From positions 1 through 11,066 of the forward strand of contig JALTEL010000104.1 of assembly GCA_027073945.1 (NCBI GenBank): a stretch of 11,066 nt of DNA, read 5' to 3'. The notes beneath the pieces were generated by a model, which did not search any database, had not been told where the DNA came from, and worked only from the letters and a program-made list of their open reading frames with translations. The number at the start of each line of letters is the position of its first letter. Positions within the stretch are counted from its first letter, which is position 1. This document shows, one piece after another, positions 1 through 7,047 of the stretch. Source of the stretch: Caldifarciminota bacterium (GTDB taxonomy: Bacteria; WOR-3; Hydrothermia; UBA1063; CAJXJZ01). The position numbers and the translations under genes were made by a program.

Positions 1-324
1 ATTACCATTGCTTATGATTCCTTCCAGAAGTTCATTTAACATATCAGAACTCTCCACCAGCAGCTCGATGTCGCCATATTTCACCTTGCCGGACCGAATT
101 CTTGACATCATATCCTCCATTCTGTGAGCAAGGTCGGAGGTTATATTATATCCCATGGTTGCAGCCATGCCTTTTATAGTATGTGTTATTCTGAATACCT
201 CGTTTATCACCTCGATATCAGAGGGATTCTTTTTCAGAATGGAGAGGAAATCCTCAAGGTCTTCCATATTTGTTCTCATCTCCGAGATGAATAAAGAGCG
301 GTACGAAGACATGTCCTGCGGCAT
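1..324 (-). CDS. cheA: Chemotaxis histidine kinase CheA, N-terminal part (3' end outside window)
   Basis: CheA is the cytoplasmic histidine kinase that autophosphorylates on its HPt domain and passes phosphate to CheY. The 108 residues present translate without interruption from an ATG at 324 to the window edge and form an HPt domain. It has an amphipathic N-terminal helix rich in Met, Glu and Leu. The phospho-histidine motif RITHTIKGMAATMGY is at about residues 45-59, with His48 the predicted phosphorylated residue. The family consensus HTIKGMAATMG is almost exact. The start is supported by GGTGAT three bases upstream, lying over the cheY stop at 329-331, so cheY and cheA are separated by four bases and probably translationally coupled. 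The dimerisation, kinase and CheW-like domains would lie beyond the left edge and cannot be checked here. Confidence 0.93.
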   Translation of the reverse strand, partial: MPQDMSSYRSLFISEMRTNMEDLEDFLSILKKNPSDIEVINEVFRITHTIKGMAATMGYNITSDLAHRMEDMMSRIRSGKVKYGDIELLVESSDMLNELLEGIISNGN

Positions 325-328
325 CTCA

Positions 329-685
329 TCACCTGGCCGACACCCTGCGAATAGCTTCGAGAACCTCATCCGCTTTAAACGGCTTCACAATGAAATCACT
401 CACGCCAATTTTTATAGCCTCTTTGAGAGAATCTCTGCTCTCAATAGCGCTCACCATGATTATCTTCGCAGAGGGATCAAGTTTGAGTAGTTGCCTTGCG
501 GCTTCTATACCATCAACCTTTGGCATTGCTATATCCATAGTCACGATGTCCGGATTTTCCTTCATATAGAGAGAAACAGCTTCCTCTCCATTTCCCGCTT
601 CAATGACGGTATAACCCGCAGGCTCTATTACATTTCGCAGAACCTTGCGCATAAACGGGGTATCGTCCACTATCATCACGCGCAT
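329..685 (-). CDS. cheY: Chemotaxis response regulator CheY
   Basis: This is a single-domain receiver protein of 118 residues, the usual CheY length. In archaea, phosphorylated CheY acts through CheF on the archaellum switch (ArlC/D/E) rather than on a bacterial FliM. All receiver residues are visible: the acidic pair Asp7-Asp8, phospho-acceptor Asp51 in the VTMDIAMPKVDG stretch, the switch hydroxyl Ser79 in MVSA, and Lys101-Pro102 in FIVKPF. There is no output domain. The ATG at 685 follows GGTGG with a suitable gap. It lies 72 bases after the cheF stop, a gap carrying a TATA-like box and a palindrome, so cheY-cheA may have their own promoter in addition to read-through from the arl operon. 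Confidence 0.97.
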   Translation of the reverse strand: MRVMIVDDTPFMRKVLRNVIEPAGYTVIEAGNGEEAVSLYMKENPDIVTMDIAMPKVDGIEAARQLLKLDPSAKIIMVSAIESRDSLKEAIKIGVSDFIVKPFKADEVLEAIRRVSAR

Positions 686-714
686 TTTTCCACCATCTTC
701 CGATTGACCTACCC

Positions 715-722
715 ATTTATAA
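715..722 (-). promoter_or_regulatory. Candidate TATA box of an internal cheY-cheA promoter
   Basis: On the minus strand the cheF-cheY gap contains TTATAAAT (715-722), a good match to an archaeal TATA box, 30-37 bases before the cheY ATG. Initiation about 25 bases downstream would give a very short leader that still holds the GGTGG ribosome site. The TATA box is preceded by the palindrome at 737-752 with about the same spacing as at arlB3. This is inferred from sequence only. Confidence 0.5.
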
Positions 723-736
723 GAGCCTCGGAGTAG

Positions 737-752
737 TTATCCACCATGATAA
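737..752. promoter_or_regulatory. Palindrome TTATC-N6-GATAA upstream of cheY
   Basis: This is a perfect 5+5 inverted repeat with a 6-base centre, lying just after the cheF stop (758-760) and about 15 bases upstream of the candidate cheY TATA box. The same arms and spacing recur at 8866-8881, 9684-9699 and 10682-10697. The 16-bp dyad symmetry suits a dimeric helix-turn-helix regulator. The binding protein is not identified. Confidence 0.55.
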
Positions 753-757
753 TCTGG

Positions 758-1309
758 TCATATCTTCCCGCTCTTCCTTACAATACGGCTCCCCAGTGCG
801 GTAAGGCCATTCATGGAGTCGAGAAGGCCCTTTCTACGGAGGGAACTAAATAACTCAACAATCTCGGACTTATCAAAAGAAAGGACAGCGGATATTGTGT
901 TCCAGTCGGAAATTCCGGTGTAAAGGAGTATAAGTATGCGAAGTTCGGGGTCGGTCACCTCCACTTCATTTTTCGAGCCCCCGTGGGATTCGATTGTCCT
1001 CTGAATTTTCTCAAGGGCATCGGCGGTGGAGGATATGAGTGTTGTAACCTCGTGGTCTTCTTCGTAATAGCGGATGCTTATTACGGGATGCCCGGTATCC
1101 TTCCATGCGGAACCGGAGATTACCTCTCTCTTCATGTCCGTTATCTTTGAAAGCGGAATTTTACTGTATTTTCCGTCATAAAGATAGAGATTCGCATCGG
1201 TGATTATCGCCGTTCCTTTTTTCCACGCCTTATCATAGTAATTTATGGCTCCGACCCGTGCCCGGATTATATAGAGCACAACCGCTTTCAGCATCGCTTT
1301 TTCGGACAT
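758..1309 (-). CDS. cheF: CheF-like archaeal taxis adaptor (DUF439 type)
   Basis: This is a 183-residue soluble protein with the layout of archaeal CheF, the adaptor that binds CheY and the archaellum switch proteins. Residues about 5-108 form a beta-rich, PH-like region (GTAIITDANLYLYDG, then IPLSKITDM). Residues about 119-178 form a winged-helix-like segment: LRILILLYTGISDWNTIS, then a KSEIVELFSSLRRKGLL helix and a GLTALGSRIV wing. That C-terminal pattern, LLxLYTGI followed by a second helix and GLL, is the most CheF-like part. Its position between arlJ and cheY is where CheF is found in euryarchaea. It is shorter than haloarchaeal CheF proteins as I recall them. The ATG at 1309 follows a strong AGGTGAT site, 23 bases after the arlJ stop. 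Identification is by recognition, not by a search. Confidence 0.78.
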   Translation of the reverse strand: MSEKAMLKAVVLYIIRARVGAINYYDKAWKKGTAIITDANLYLYDGKYSKIPLSKITDMKREVISGSAWKDTGHPVISIRYYEEDHEVTTLISSTADALEKIQRTIESHGGSKNEVEVTDPELRILILLYTGISDWNTISAVLSFDKSEIVELFSSLRRKGLLDSMNGLTALGSRIVRKSGKI

Positions 1310-1332
1310 TCACATCACCTCTTTAGGCATGG

Positions 1333-3054
1333 TCAGGCGCCCCCCATAAGAACCGGCATTATGGCCCTGGACAACATGGCGCCCACTGCAGCGACCCATA
1401 TCATAAGGGTGAAATGAAGAAAGAATATATAGTTATGGCTTCCGTTCGCAAGACGCAGAATGTAAGAGGAAGCGGCCGCATGGACGGTAACGATGACAAA
1501 CATGAATGCGTTCATCAGAGGAATGTTGTAGTGCGTTACAAAGATTGGTATGCTTATGTTGAGGTCGGTCGGCATCTGTATGTTTTCATAGGCATTGTTC
1601 ATCATTTGCATTATGCTGATTGAAAGAAACAGGGTCATTGTCATGGCGATAGTGAGGCCATAGAGTACGCCGGTCAAATTGCTTCCCTGCTGGTATCTAT
1701 CCTTTCTCAGCGAAACCATCTTTATGAAGTTATCGCTTATTATGGCCCCTATCTCCGTCGGCTTCCCCCCCATCTTCATGGCCTTTATGTACATCTCCGT
1801 AAATCTGCTTATAAGGTTGCTGCCCGTTTCGGCAGAGAAGTATATCCATGCGTTGAGGTTGTCTATTCTCGTGAGAAGGCGGTGATATAGCACATCAATG
1901 TGGCCGCTCAGCGGACCGAAGTCGTGTTTTCGCAGTTTTTTAAGCGCCCCCTCTATGCTGCCCCCGCTACTCTCCACAACACTCCCCACCGCTCTCATAA
2001 ATGAGTCGTAGTTATCATCACACCTTTTTATCGTGGACTCGGCACGGCTTATCATGAGGCCCGGTATTATAAGTGGTGTGACCGAAATGGCAATCACCGT
2101 TACCGCGTCAACTCCAAGCAGAATAAGAAGTCCGGCGATTCCTACGGACGAAATGACAAAGAACTTTATGGCTTTCTTTATTCTTTTCTCCTCTTTGGGC
2201 CGTATCTCCATGCTGTGCCAGAGGTTGTCATCCGGCAGTTTTGTCTTTATGAAAGCAACCATAAGCACTTCAATCATGATAAAGAGGGCAATTATTACAA
2301 CCATCAGGTAAGTCGTGTCCGTGTCTATAATCATGGGAAGGAGAGTGACAAAAAGAATCATGAAAATTGCGGATGTTATAAGGGAAATGAATATCTCTTT
2401 AAAGGCCTCAACGCTTCTCAGCGCCCCTTCGTACATGACTGCATACTCAGTCATCACCACCGTCTGCTCTTTTTTAAGGAATATGTTAAATGGCTCTCCC
2501 GCCTCAATCGAATGGGCAAGACGGTTCAGGAAATCGGAGAGGATAATGCTGGGTGTTCTTCTGGCCACATATCTGGCTGCCTCTGGCAGGCCGTAGTTCC
2601 ACACATCCATGAGTTCATACATCTTCTTCATCTCTTCGCTCAGGCCCCCATACTCCTTCACGCTGGACAGAATGCGTATCATCTCCTTTCTGGGGAGATT
2701 TGCCGTGGCGAGAACCCCCATTCTAGTTATGAACAGGTTCATGTACGAATCTATCTGCATCTTCTTTTTCTCCCTTTTCAGGATGGGATGAAGGAGAATA
2801 ATCGCAGTGGTGAGTGCCGGTATGGAGTCTACGGCGGCTCGTGCCACATGGGACAACTGAATTATGGGAAATATACTTAGGAGAATTATGGAAAGAAAGA
2901 GGCCACCGAGGAACGATGGGACAATTCGGGTTAAAACGAATCGCTTGACTGGGATGTCCATCTCTGTATAGGCTTTTATAACTCTGTCGTCGAAAGCCTT
3001 TTTCAGGCCCGTTTTTCCCCTGCTTGGGGTGGTTTCTCTATGTTTTTTGTCCAT
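1333..3054 (-). CDS. arlJ: Archaellum membrane platform protein ArlJ (FlaJ)
   Basis: ArlJ is the polytopic membrane platform on which the ATPase ArlI acts and from which the filament grows. It is homologous to TadC/PilC-type type II secretion F proteins. The 573-residue protein shows about nine hydrophobic segments (near residues 45-66, 75-92, 220-242, 249-270, 297-314, 317-336, 457-482, 513-532 and 541-562). Two T2SF-like cytoplasmic helical regions lie at about 100-220 and 345-455; the second contains the VGSVVESSGGSIEGAL stretch typical of the family. The large cytoplasmic loops are rich in Lys and Arg, as expected for the ArlI contact. The ATG at 3054 is preceded by GGAGATAAT, 21 bases after the arlI stop. 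Length and position at the end of the arl set are normal. Confidence 0.96.
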   Translation of the reverse strand: MDKKHRETTPSRGKTGLKKAFDDRVIKAYTEMDIPVKRFVLTRIVPSFLGGLFLSIILLSIFPIIQLSHVARAAVDSIPALTTAIILLHPILKREKKKMQIDSYMNLFITRMGVLATANLPRKEMIRILSSVKEYGGLSEEMKKMYELMDVWNYGLPEAARYVARRTPSIILSDFLNRLAHSIEAGEPFNIFLKKEQTVVMTEYAVMYEGALRSVEAFKEIFISLITSAIFMILFVTLLPMIIDTDTTYLMVVIIALFIMIEVLMVAFIKTKLPDDNLWHSMEIRPKEEKRIKKAIKFFVISSVGIAGLLILLGVDAVTVIAISVTPLIIPGLMISRAESTIKRCDDNYDSFMRAVGSVVESSGGSIEGALKKLRKHDFGPLSGHIDVLYHRLLTRIDNLNAWIYFSAETGSNLISRFTEMYIKAMKMGGKPTEIGAIISDNFIKMVSLRKDRYQQGSNLTGVLYGLTIAMTMTLFLSISIMQMMNNAYENIQMPTDLNISIPIFVTHYNIPLMNAFMFVIVTVHAAASSYILRLANGSHNYIFFLHFTLMIWVAAVGAMLSRAIMPVLMGGA

Positions 3055-3075
3055 ATTATCTCCATTTCCTATGTC

Positions 3076-4722
3076 TTAAAGGGCAAACGGAAGCCCCTCA
3101 AGTCCGAACTTCTGAAATCGGTCAATTGTCTTAACAACATCCCAGTAATCCACGATGTTTGCCTCAATCATACGCCGTATTATTTTTGTCCGCGTGTCCA
3201 GGATGTCATAAATCTCCCTTACATCCGACAGACCCATTGTGTGCGCAATCTTCTCTTCCATTATGTAACTGTTGTTCCTTCCTCGGAAGCGGTGCTCATC
3301 GCTAACCGGATTCCAGCGAAAAACATCCCTTGTAAGAACGCCACCCAGTTCGTCGCTGTACCCCTGTATTTCTCCGATGGATGTGGCCCTTCTGAGGAAA
3401 CGGCCTTTGTTATAAATCGCTTGCTGTATCAGTACGATGTTCAGGTTGTCCATGAATGTTACTGGGACATTTATCGGGTCGCCGGTAAATCTCTGGATCA
3501 TTTTCTTGATGGATGAAGCATGGAAGGTGGCAATGCACGGATGCCCGGTCTGCATGGCCTGAAATGCAACTGCGCCCTCCTTGCCCCGTATTTCCCCCAC
3601 GATTATGTAGTTAGGTCTGGAACGAAGAGCCGCCTTTAAAAGGTCGAACATCTCAACTCTGGAATCCGTCGGGCCGGTTTCTCTTGTAATGAGGCGCTGC
3701 CATATCTTGTGGGGGGGCAGAACCTCCGGCGTGTCCTCGGCAGTGAATATTTTTGCAGTGTGCAGGATGAATGGAAGCATTCCGTTCAGCGTGGTGGTCT
3801 TTCCGCTTGCTGTCTCACCGCATACGAATATGCTCATGCCGTTTTCAAGTGCGAGCCAGAGATAGGCGGCCATCTCTGCACTAAGAGTGTTCCATTTTAC
3901 GAGTTGAACGATGCTTATGGGGGTGCTACTGAACTTACGAATAGTAAAACTAGGGCCGCGGATGCTCACATCAGAACCGTAGATGATATTAATTCTGGAA
4001 CCATCCGGAAGAGCTGCATCCACTATGGGGCGGGACATGCTGACCGGCCGGCCGATTCTCTCGCTTATGTTCTTGAGAAAAAAATCCAGTTCCTCTTCGC
4101 TTTCGAAGTGCACATTTGTTTCAACGGTATCGAGTAGTTTGTGTATCAAGGAGATATTGCCTATGCCAATGGCATTTATATCCTCGACATAGGGGTCTCT
4201 GAGGAGGGGCTCCAGTTCACCGGAACCGAGAATGTTCCTCTTCATTATATATTCTATGTCAAAATACTCCTCCTTTGTGAGTTCTATTTTTTTACCCGTT
4301 TTTTTAAGAATGTTCCTCTCATCATTTTTTTTATCCGTTATGACAACACTTTCCTTTATCAGTCTATCCAAAACTTTTTCCAGCCCTTCCTTTGACTCTC
4401 CAATCTCCTCGTAACCCGCCTTTACAAATATAACTTCTTTCAATTTGTTATAATTATTCTTCTCAGGAGTGGTTAGTGACGGCTCGATTGCGTTATACCT
4501 TATGTCCTGTCCAATTGTGCCCATTATGTGGATGAAGATAGGATCTCCTACGGGATATATGAAATTCACTTCCGGGCCGTGTATCGCATCTTTTGATAGT
4601 GACGGCAGGAAGTTTGGCATCCTGTTGTTCTTTTTTTTCAGATCGCTAAGATATTTCATAAGGTTCGGATTTCGTTTCGCTGCTTTTGCGAGTTCGGGTT
4701 CCAAATCGGAAGCGATTGACAT
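3076..4722 (-). CDS. arlI: Archaellum motor/assembly ATPase ArlI (FlaI)
   Basis: ArlI is the hexameric secretion-superfamily ATPase that powers both assembly and rotation of the archaellum. From the chosen ATG (4722) it has 548 residues. The N-terminal domain is about 1-260. The ATPase domain has Walker A GETASGKT at about 302-309, an Asp-box region near 328-334 (TAEDTPEVLPP), Walker B YIIVGEIRG at about 372-380 and a His box TGHPCIATFHASS at about 392-404. The conserved LPDGSRIN segment (about 238-245) precedes the ATPase core. GTG 4731 and ATG 4728 are in frame upstream. I prefer 4722 because GGTGAT then sits four bases upstream, as it does for the neighbouring arl and che genes. The arlH stop is at 4732-4734. 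No catalytic motif is missing. Confidence 0.97.
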   Translation of the reverse strand: MSIASDLEPELAKAAKRNPNLMKYLSDLKKKNNRMPNFLPSLSKDAIHGPEVNFIYPVGDPIFIHIMGTIGQDIRYNAIEPSLTTPEKNNYNKLKEVIFVKAGYEEIGESKEGLEKVLDRLIKESVVITDKKNDERNILKKTGKKIELTKEEYFDIEYIMKRNILGSGELEPLLRDPYVEDINAIGIGNISLIHKLLDTVETNVHFESEEELDFFLKNISERIGRPVSMSRPIVDAALPDGSRINIIYGSDVSIRGPSFTIRKFSSTPISIVQLVKWNTLSAEMAAYLWLALENGMSIFVCGETASGKTTTLNGMLPFILHTAKIFTAEDTPEVLPPHKIWQRLITRETGPTDSRVEMFDLLKAALRSRPNYIIVGEIRGKEGAVAFQAMQTGHPCIATFHASSIKKMIQRFTGDPINVPVTFMDNLNIVLIQQAIYNKGRFLRRATSIGEIQGYSDELGGVLTRDVFRWNPVSDEHRFRGRNNSYIMEEKIAHTMGLSDVREIYDILDTRTKIIRRMIEANIVDYWDVVKTIDRFQKFGLEGLPFAL

Positions 4723-4731
4723 ACCCATCAC

Positions 4732-5427
4732 CTAACTAATCGCGGTAATTTCTATAACTATACCTATTTTCGGTTCGACCTTAAAGCCAATTACATCATC
4801 AACCCGGCTGTTTGCATTCATAAAGCGTTTTACGATTATACTGTGCTGTATGGCACCCCCCATAAATTTGGTATTGAGTGCGAGGTATATTGCAGAGGTG
4901 GCCCTGAATGGTGCAAAAACAGAATCCGATAGGTCTTTCGGGTCAATTGTAATGATTATCTCTTTACCCATGCCCGTAAGTTTCTTGAAGAAACTGAGGA
5001 CAGTTATGCTCTTCTCCTCGCCGCTCATGCTGTATTTTACAAGGGAAGAAAAAGCATCTATTATGATAACATCGCTTCTGAAAAGTGAAGAGGATGTGGT
5101 CAAACGACTCAAAAAATCCCCGCGCCCTTTTGCTTCACCTATTAATGGATATACAGGGATATAAAGAAGGTTCCCATCCAGAAGGTGGCGTATTACGGAA
5201 TAATCCAGCGATTCCATCTGTGAGATAAAGTCTTTTACAGTCATTTCAGTTGAGATATAAGTTACCGACAGCCCGTTGTTCAAAAAACCATAAAGCAACC
5301 GCTGGGAAATGATGCTTTTCCCGCTTCCGTAATCGCCTTCAATATAAATGAGGGAACTGTCGGGAAGCGAGTGGCCTAGAAGTTCGTGCAGTTCGTCTCT
5401 TTTGACCTTAAACTCGTAGTATCCCAT
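4732..5427 (-). CDS. arlH: Archaellum KaiC-like ATP-binding protein ArlH (FlaH)
   Basis: ArlH is a RecA/KaiC-family protein that binds ATP and docks with ArlI inside the cytoplasmic ring of the motor. From the ATG at 5427 it is 231 residues, the usual family length. Walker A GDYGSGKS is at about residues 31-38, and Walker B-like VIIIDAFSS starts near 120 with the Asp at 124. An upstream in-frame ATG at 5484 would overlap arlG by 47 bases. I reject it because the 5427 start has GGTGAT three bases upstream and gives the typical N-terminus just before the P-loop. The gene lies 10 bases after arlG, and its TAG stop is immediately followed by the arlI start region, consistent with one polycistronic message. 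Confidence 0.95.
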   Translation of the reverse strand: MGYYEFKVKRDELHELLGHSLPDSSLIYIEGDYGSGKSIISQRLLYGFLNNGLSVTYISTEMTVKDFISQMESLDYSVIRHLLDGNLLYIPVYPLIGEAKGRGDFLSRLTTSSSLFRSDVIIIDAFSSLVKYSMSGEEKSITVLSFFKKLTGMGKEIIITIDPKDLSDSVFAPFRATSAIYLALNTKFMGGAIQHSIIVKRFMNANSRVDDVIGFKVEPKIGIVIEITAIS

Positions 5428-5437
5428 TTTATCACCC

Positions 5438-5872
5438 TCAAATGTATATTTTTTCTGTATCATAGACTCCAGAAGCGGTAACAACTTTTACAAAGTGTTC
5501 TCCTGCCGAGAGATTACTATTGATCGTTATCGTTACGGTTTCCGTGCTGTTCCAGTATGTACCGCCTCCGATTACGCTTACGGAAGATGGGACTATCACT
5601 TCCCCGTCTATAAGTATTGTCAAAGAATTCTGGTCTAATACCGAACTTCCGATGTTTTTTACATATATTTTAACGGGGTTATTCGGTACCTCTGTAGGGT
5701 CATTTATTATCTCTATTTTCGTGGTCATTCTGGCGGACAACAGGTTACTGCTCTCTCTCATGCTGCCTGAGATAGAATATACCGTGGCAATGAACACCGT
5801 AACGAGGCTTACCGCCACCAAAAGGCTGGCAATGAAGAATATCATGTGAGTTCCGGATGTGGAAAAACCCAT
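5438..5872 (-). CDS. arlG: Archaellum stator protein ArlG (FlaG)
   Basis: ArlG is a small membrane-anchored protein that forms an extracytoplasmic filament capped by ArlF and so ties the motor to the cell envelope. The 144 residues comprise an N-terminal transmembrane helix (about 8-33, HMIFFIASLLVAVSLVTVF) and a beta-sandwich-like domain. That domain contains KIEIINDPTEVPNNPVKIYVKNIG, typical of the family, and a Tyr/Gly-rich GGGTYWNST strand. The ATG at 5872 follows GGAGGT located in the last codons of arlF, with only two bases between the arlF stop and this start. The partner arlF is unusually long here, which makes the ArlG-ArlF contact worth structural modelling. Confidence 0.92.
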   Translation of the reverse strand: MGFSTSGTHMIFFIASLLVAVSLVTVFIATVYSISGSMRESSNLLSARMTTKIEIINDPTEVPNNPVKIYVKNIGSSVLDQNSLTILIDGEVIVPSSVSVIGGGTYWNSTETVTITINSNLSAGEHFVKVVTASGVYDTEKIYI

Positions 5873-5874
5873 GT

Positions 5875-7047
5875 TTATACCTCCACCATATCGCTTCCAC
5901 CATATGCGTCAAAAACCCATACGGAGCACCCTCTTGTCAACCCGACTATGCCGTTGGCCCTGTCTACGGCGAATATGCTCTCTGAGGAATCAACACCCCA
6001 CACATCCGTGCCGAGGCCGCTGCTGATTGTCTCGACATAATCGCCGCTTTCGTTCAGAACGATAATATCGCCCGAAGCATTGGAGACATAAAGACATGGA
6101 GATTGAACCGCCTGTCCGTCGCCTGAGATGGATATCGGGGATGTGAGATGAGTATTGCTAAATGTATTCAGATAGGTCCCAGAGAGTGAAAAAACATCTA
6201 TATCTCTCCGGTCATCAATCACATATATGTTATCGGACACAAACACATCCGTAGCGTTCGTAATATTTTCCCTCAATGTCTTTATATATGTGCCATTTGC
6301 ATCCATTACGACAACTCCGCCCGTACTGTTAGCAAGATACAGTCTCCAACCGGAGGCCCAGATATTAGACGGAACGGCACCACTCATATTTGTCGTTATC
6401 GAATTCAGATATTCTCCGTTCTTATTAAATACATCAATCCTCCCGGTATCCAAAACATAAAGCATGCCATTCGAGAATGTGATATTAACAGGGTCCGTCA
6501 GATGCCCTGTTATGCTGAAAAGATATGTTCCACTTCTTGAAAACACGCGAACGGCTCCGGAATCAAGGACATGAATGTATTCCCCGTCACCAACAGAAAT
6601 GTCAGTCGGTGACCCGAGGCCGTTATCCGATTCCAGTATCACTTCACCGCTGTTGTTTTCGTCGAAAGACGGCGCATGCCCGCTTATATTTATGTAACAT
6701 ATAGAGCCAGGAGGGAGATCGCTTAATCCAGTAATCCCGTCAACGGATATGATGAAATCGGACGGCGAATAAATGTCTCCCCCTACAATAAGATTAAATC
6801 CGCCCAGCGGTAGCGATACCCCTCCGGTGTTCTTCACCTCAACGGATAATAAATCTGCGCTATAGTTGTATGTACACGAGAGTATTTCTATTCCTGAGTT
6901 AACGGTATTGTTATCTCGCTCCACCATATCACTGCTGGCATCTAGAAAACTGTTTACGGACTGGTCAATTGCTCCGTATAGCATAATTCCCATTACTATG
7001 GCACCTACGAAGAAGACCGAAGCGGCGCCTGCTATACTAAGTCCCAT
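5875..7047 (-). CDS. arlF: Stator protein ArlF (FlaF) fused to a C-terminal NHL-type beta-propeller
   Basis: ArlF is the extracytoplasmic stator protein that, in studied archaea, caps ArlG and binds the S-layer; it is normally about 130-170 residues. Here it is 390 residues from the ATG at 7047. Residues 1-30 are the anchor helix (GLSIAGAASVFFVGAIVMG). About 50-135 are a beta-sandwich with NTGG and LPPGS turns, as in ArlF. About 145-390 are six tandem units of about 40 residues. Each has the pattern P/T-x-x-I/V, then YVLD or YV-D, then a Val-Phe strand, then SGTYL/NGEYL, which is the NHL/SMP-30 propeller blade style. There are at least ten N-x-S/T sequons, which fits surface exposure. The first bases overlap arlCDE. 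The perfect GGAGGTGAT site favours ATG 7047; ATG 7056 or GTG 7059 are possible. The domain call is from the repeat pattern, not a search. Confidence 0.88.
   Translation of the reverse strand: MGLSIAGAASVFFVGAIVMGIMLYGAIDQSVNSFLDASSDMVERDNNTVNSGIEILSCTYNYSADLLSVEVKNTGGVSLPLGGFNLIVGGDIYSPSDFIISVDGITGLSDLPPGSICYINISGHAPSFDENNSGEVILESDNGLGSPTDISVGDGEYIHVLDSGAVRVFSRSGTYLFSITGHLTDPVNITFSNGMLYVLDTGRIDVFNKNGEYLNSITTNMSGAVPSNIWASGWRLYLANSTGGVVVMDANGTYIKTLRENITNATDVFVSDNIYVIDDRRDIDVFSLSGTYLNTFSNTHLTSPISISGDGQAVQSPCLYVSNASGDIIVLNESGDYVETISSGLGTDVWGVDSSESIFAVDRANGIVGLTRGCSVWVFDAYGGSDMVEV

Noticed and set aside
204..219. TTATC-N6-ATATC inside cheA as a further palindrome copy
   Set aside because: Only one arm matches, and it lies inside the coding region of the HPt domain.
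2215..2880. 221-codon plus-strand reading frame opposite arlJ
   Set aside because: It is rich in His, Cys and Tyr, as expected from reading a membrane-protein gene antisense, with no motif and no sensible context.
3714..3720. Run of seven G in arlI as a possible phase-variable tract
   Set aside because: The frame is intact (Leu-Pro-Pro-His) and the surrounding ArlI motifs read through normally; seven is short and a similar run occurs in cheD. No evidence of variation from one sequence.
5428..5484. Longer arlH starting at ATG 5484
   Set aside because: It would overlap arlG by 47 bases and lacks a ribosome site as good as the GGTGAT before ATG 5427; the shorter form has the normal family length.
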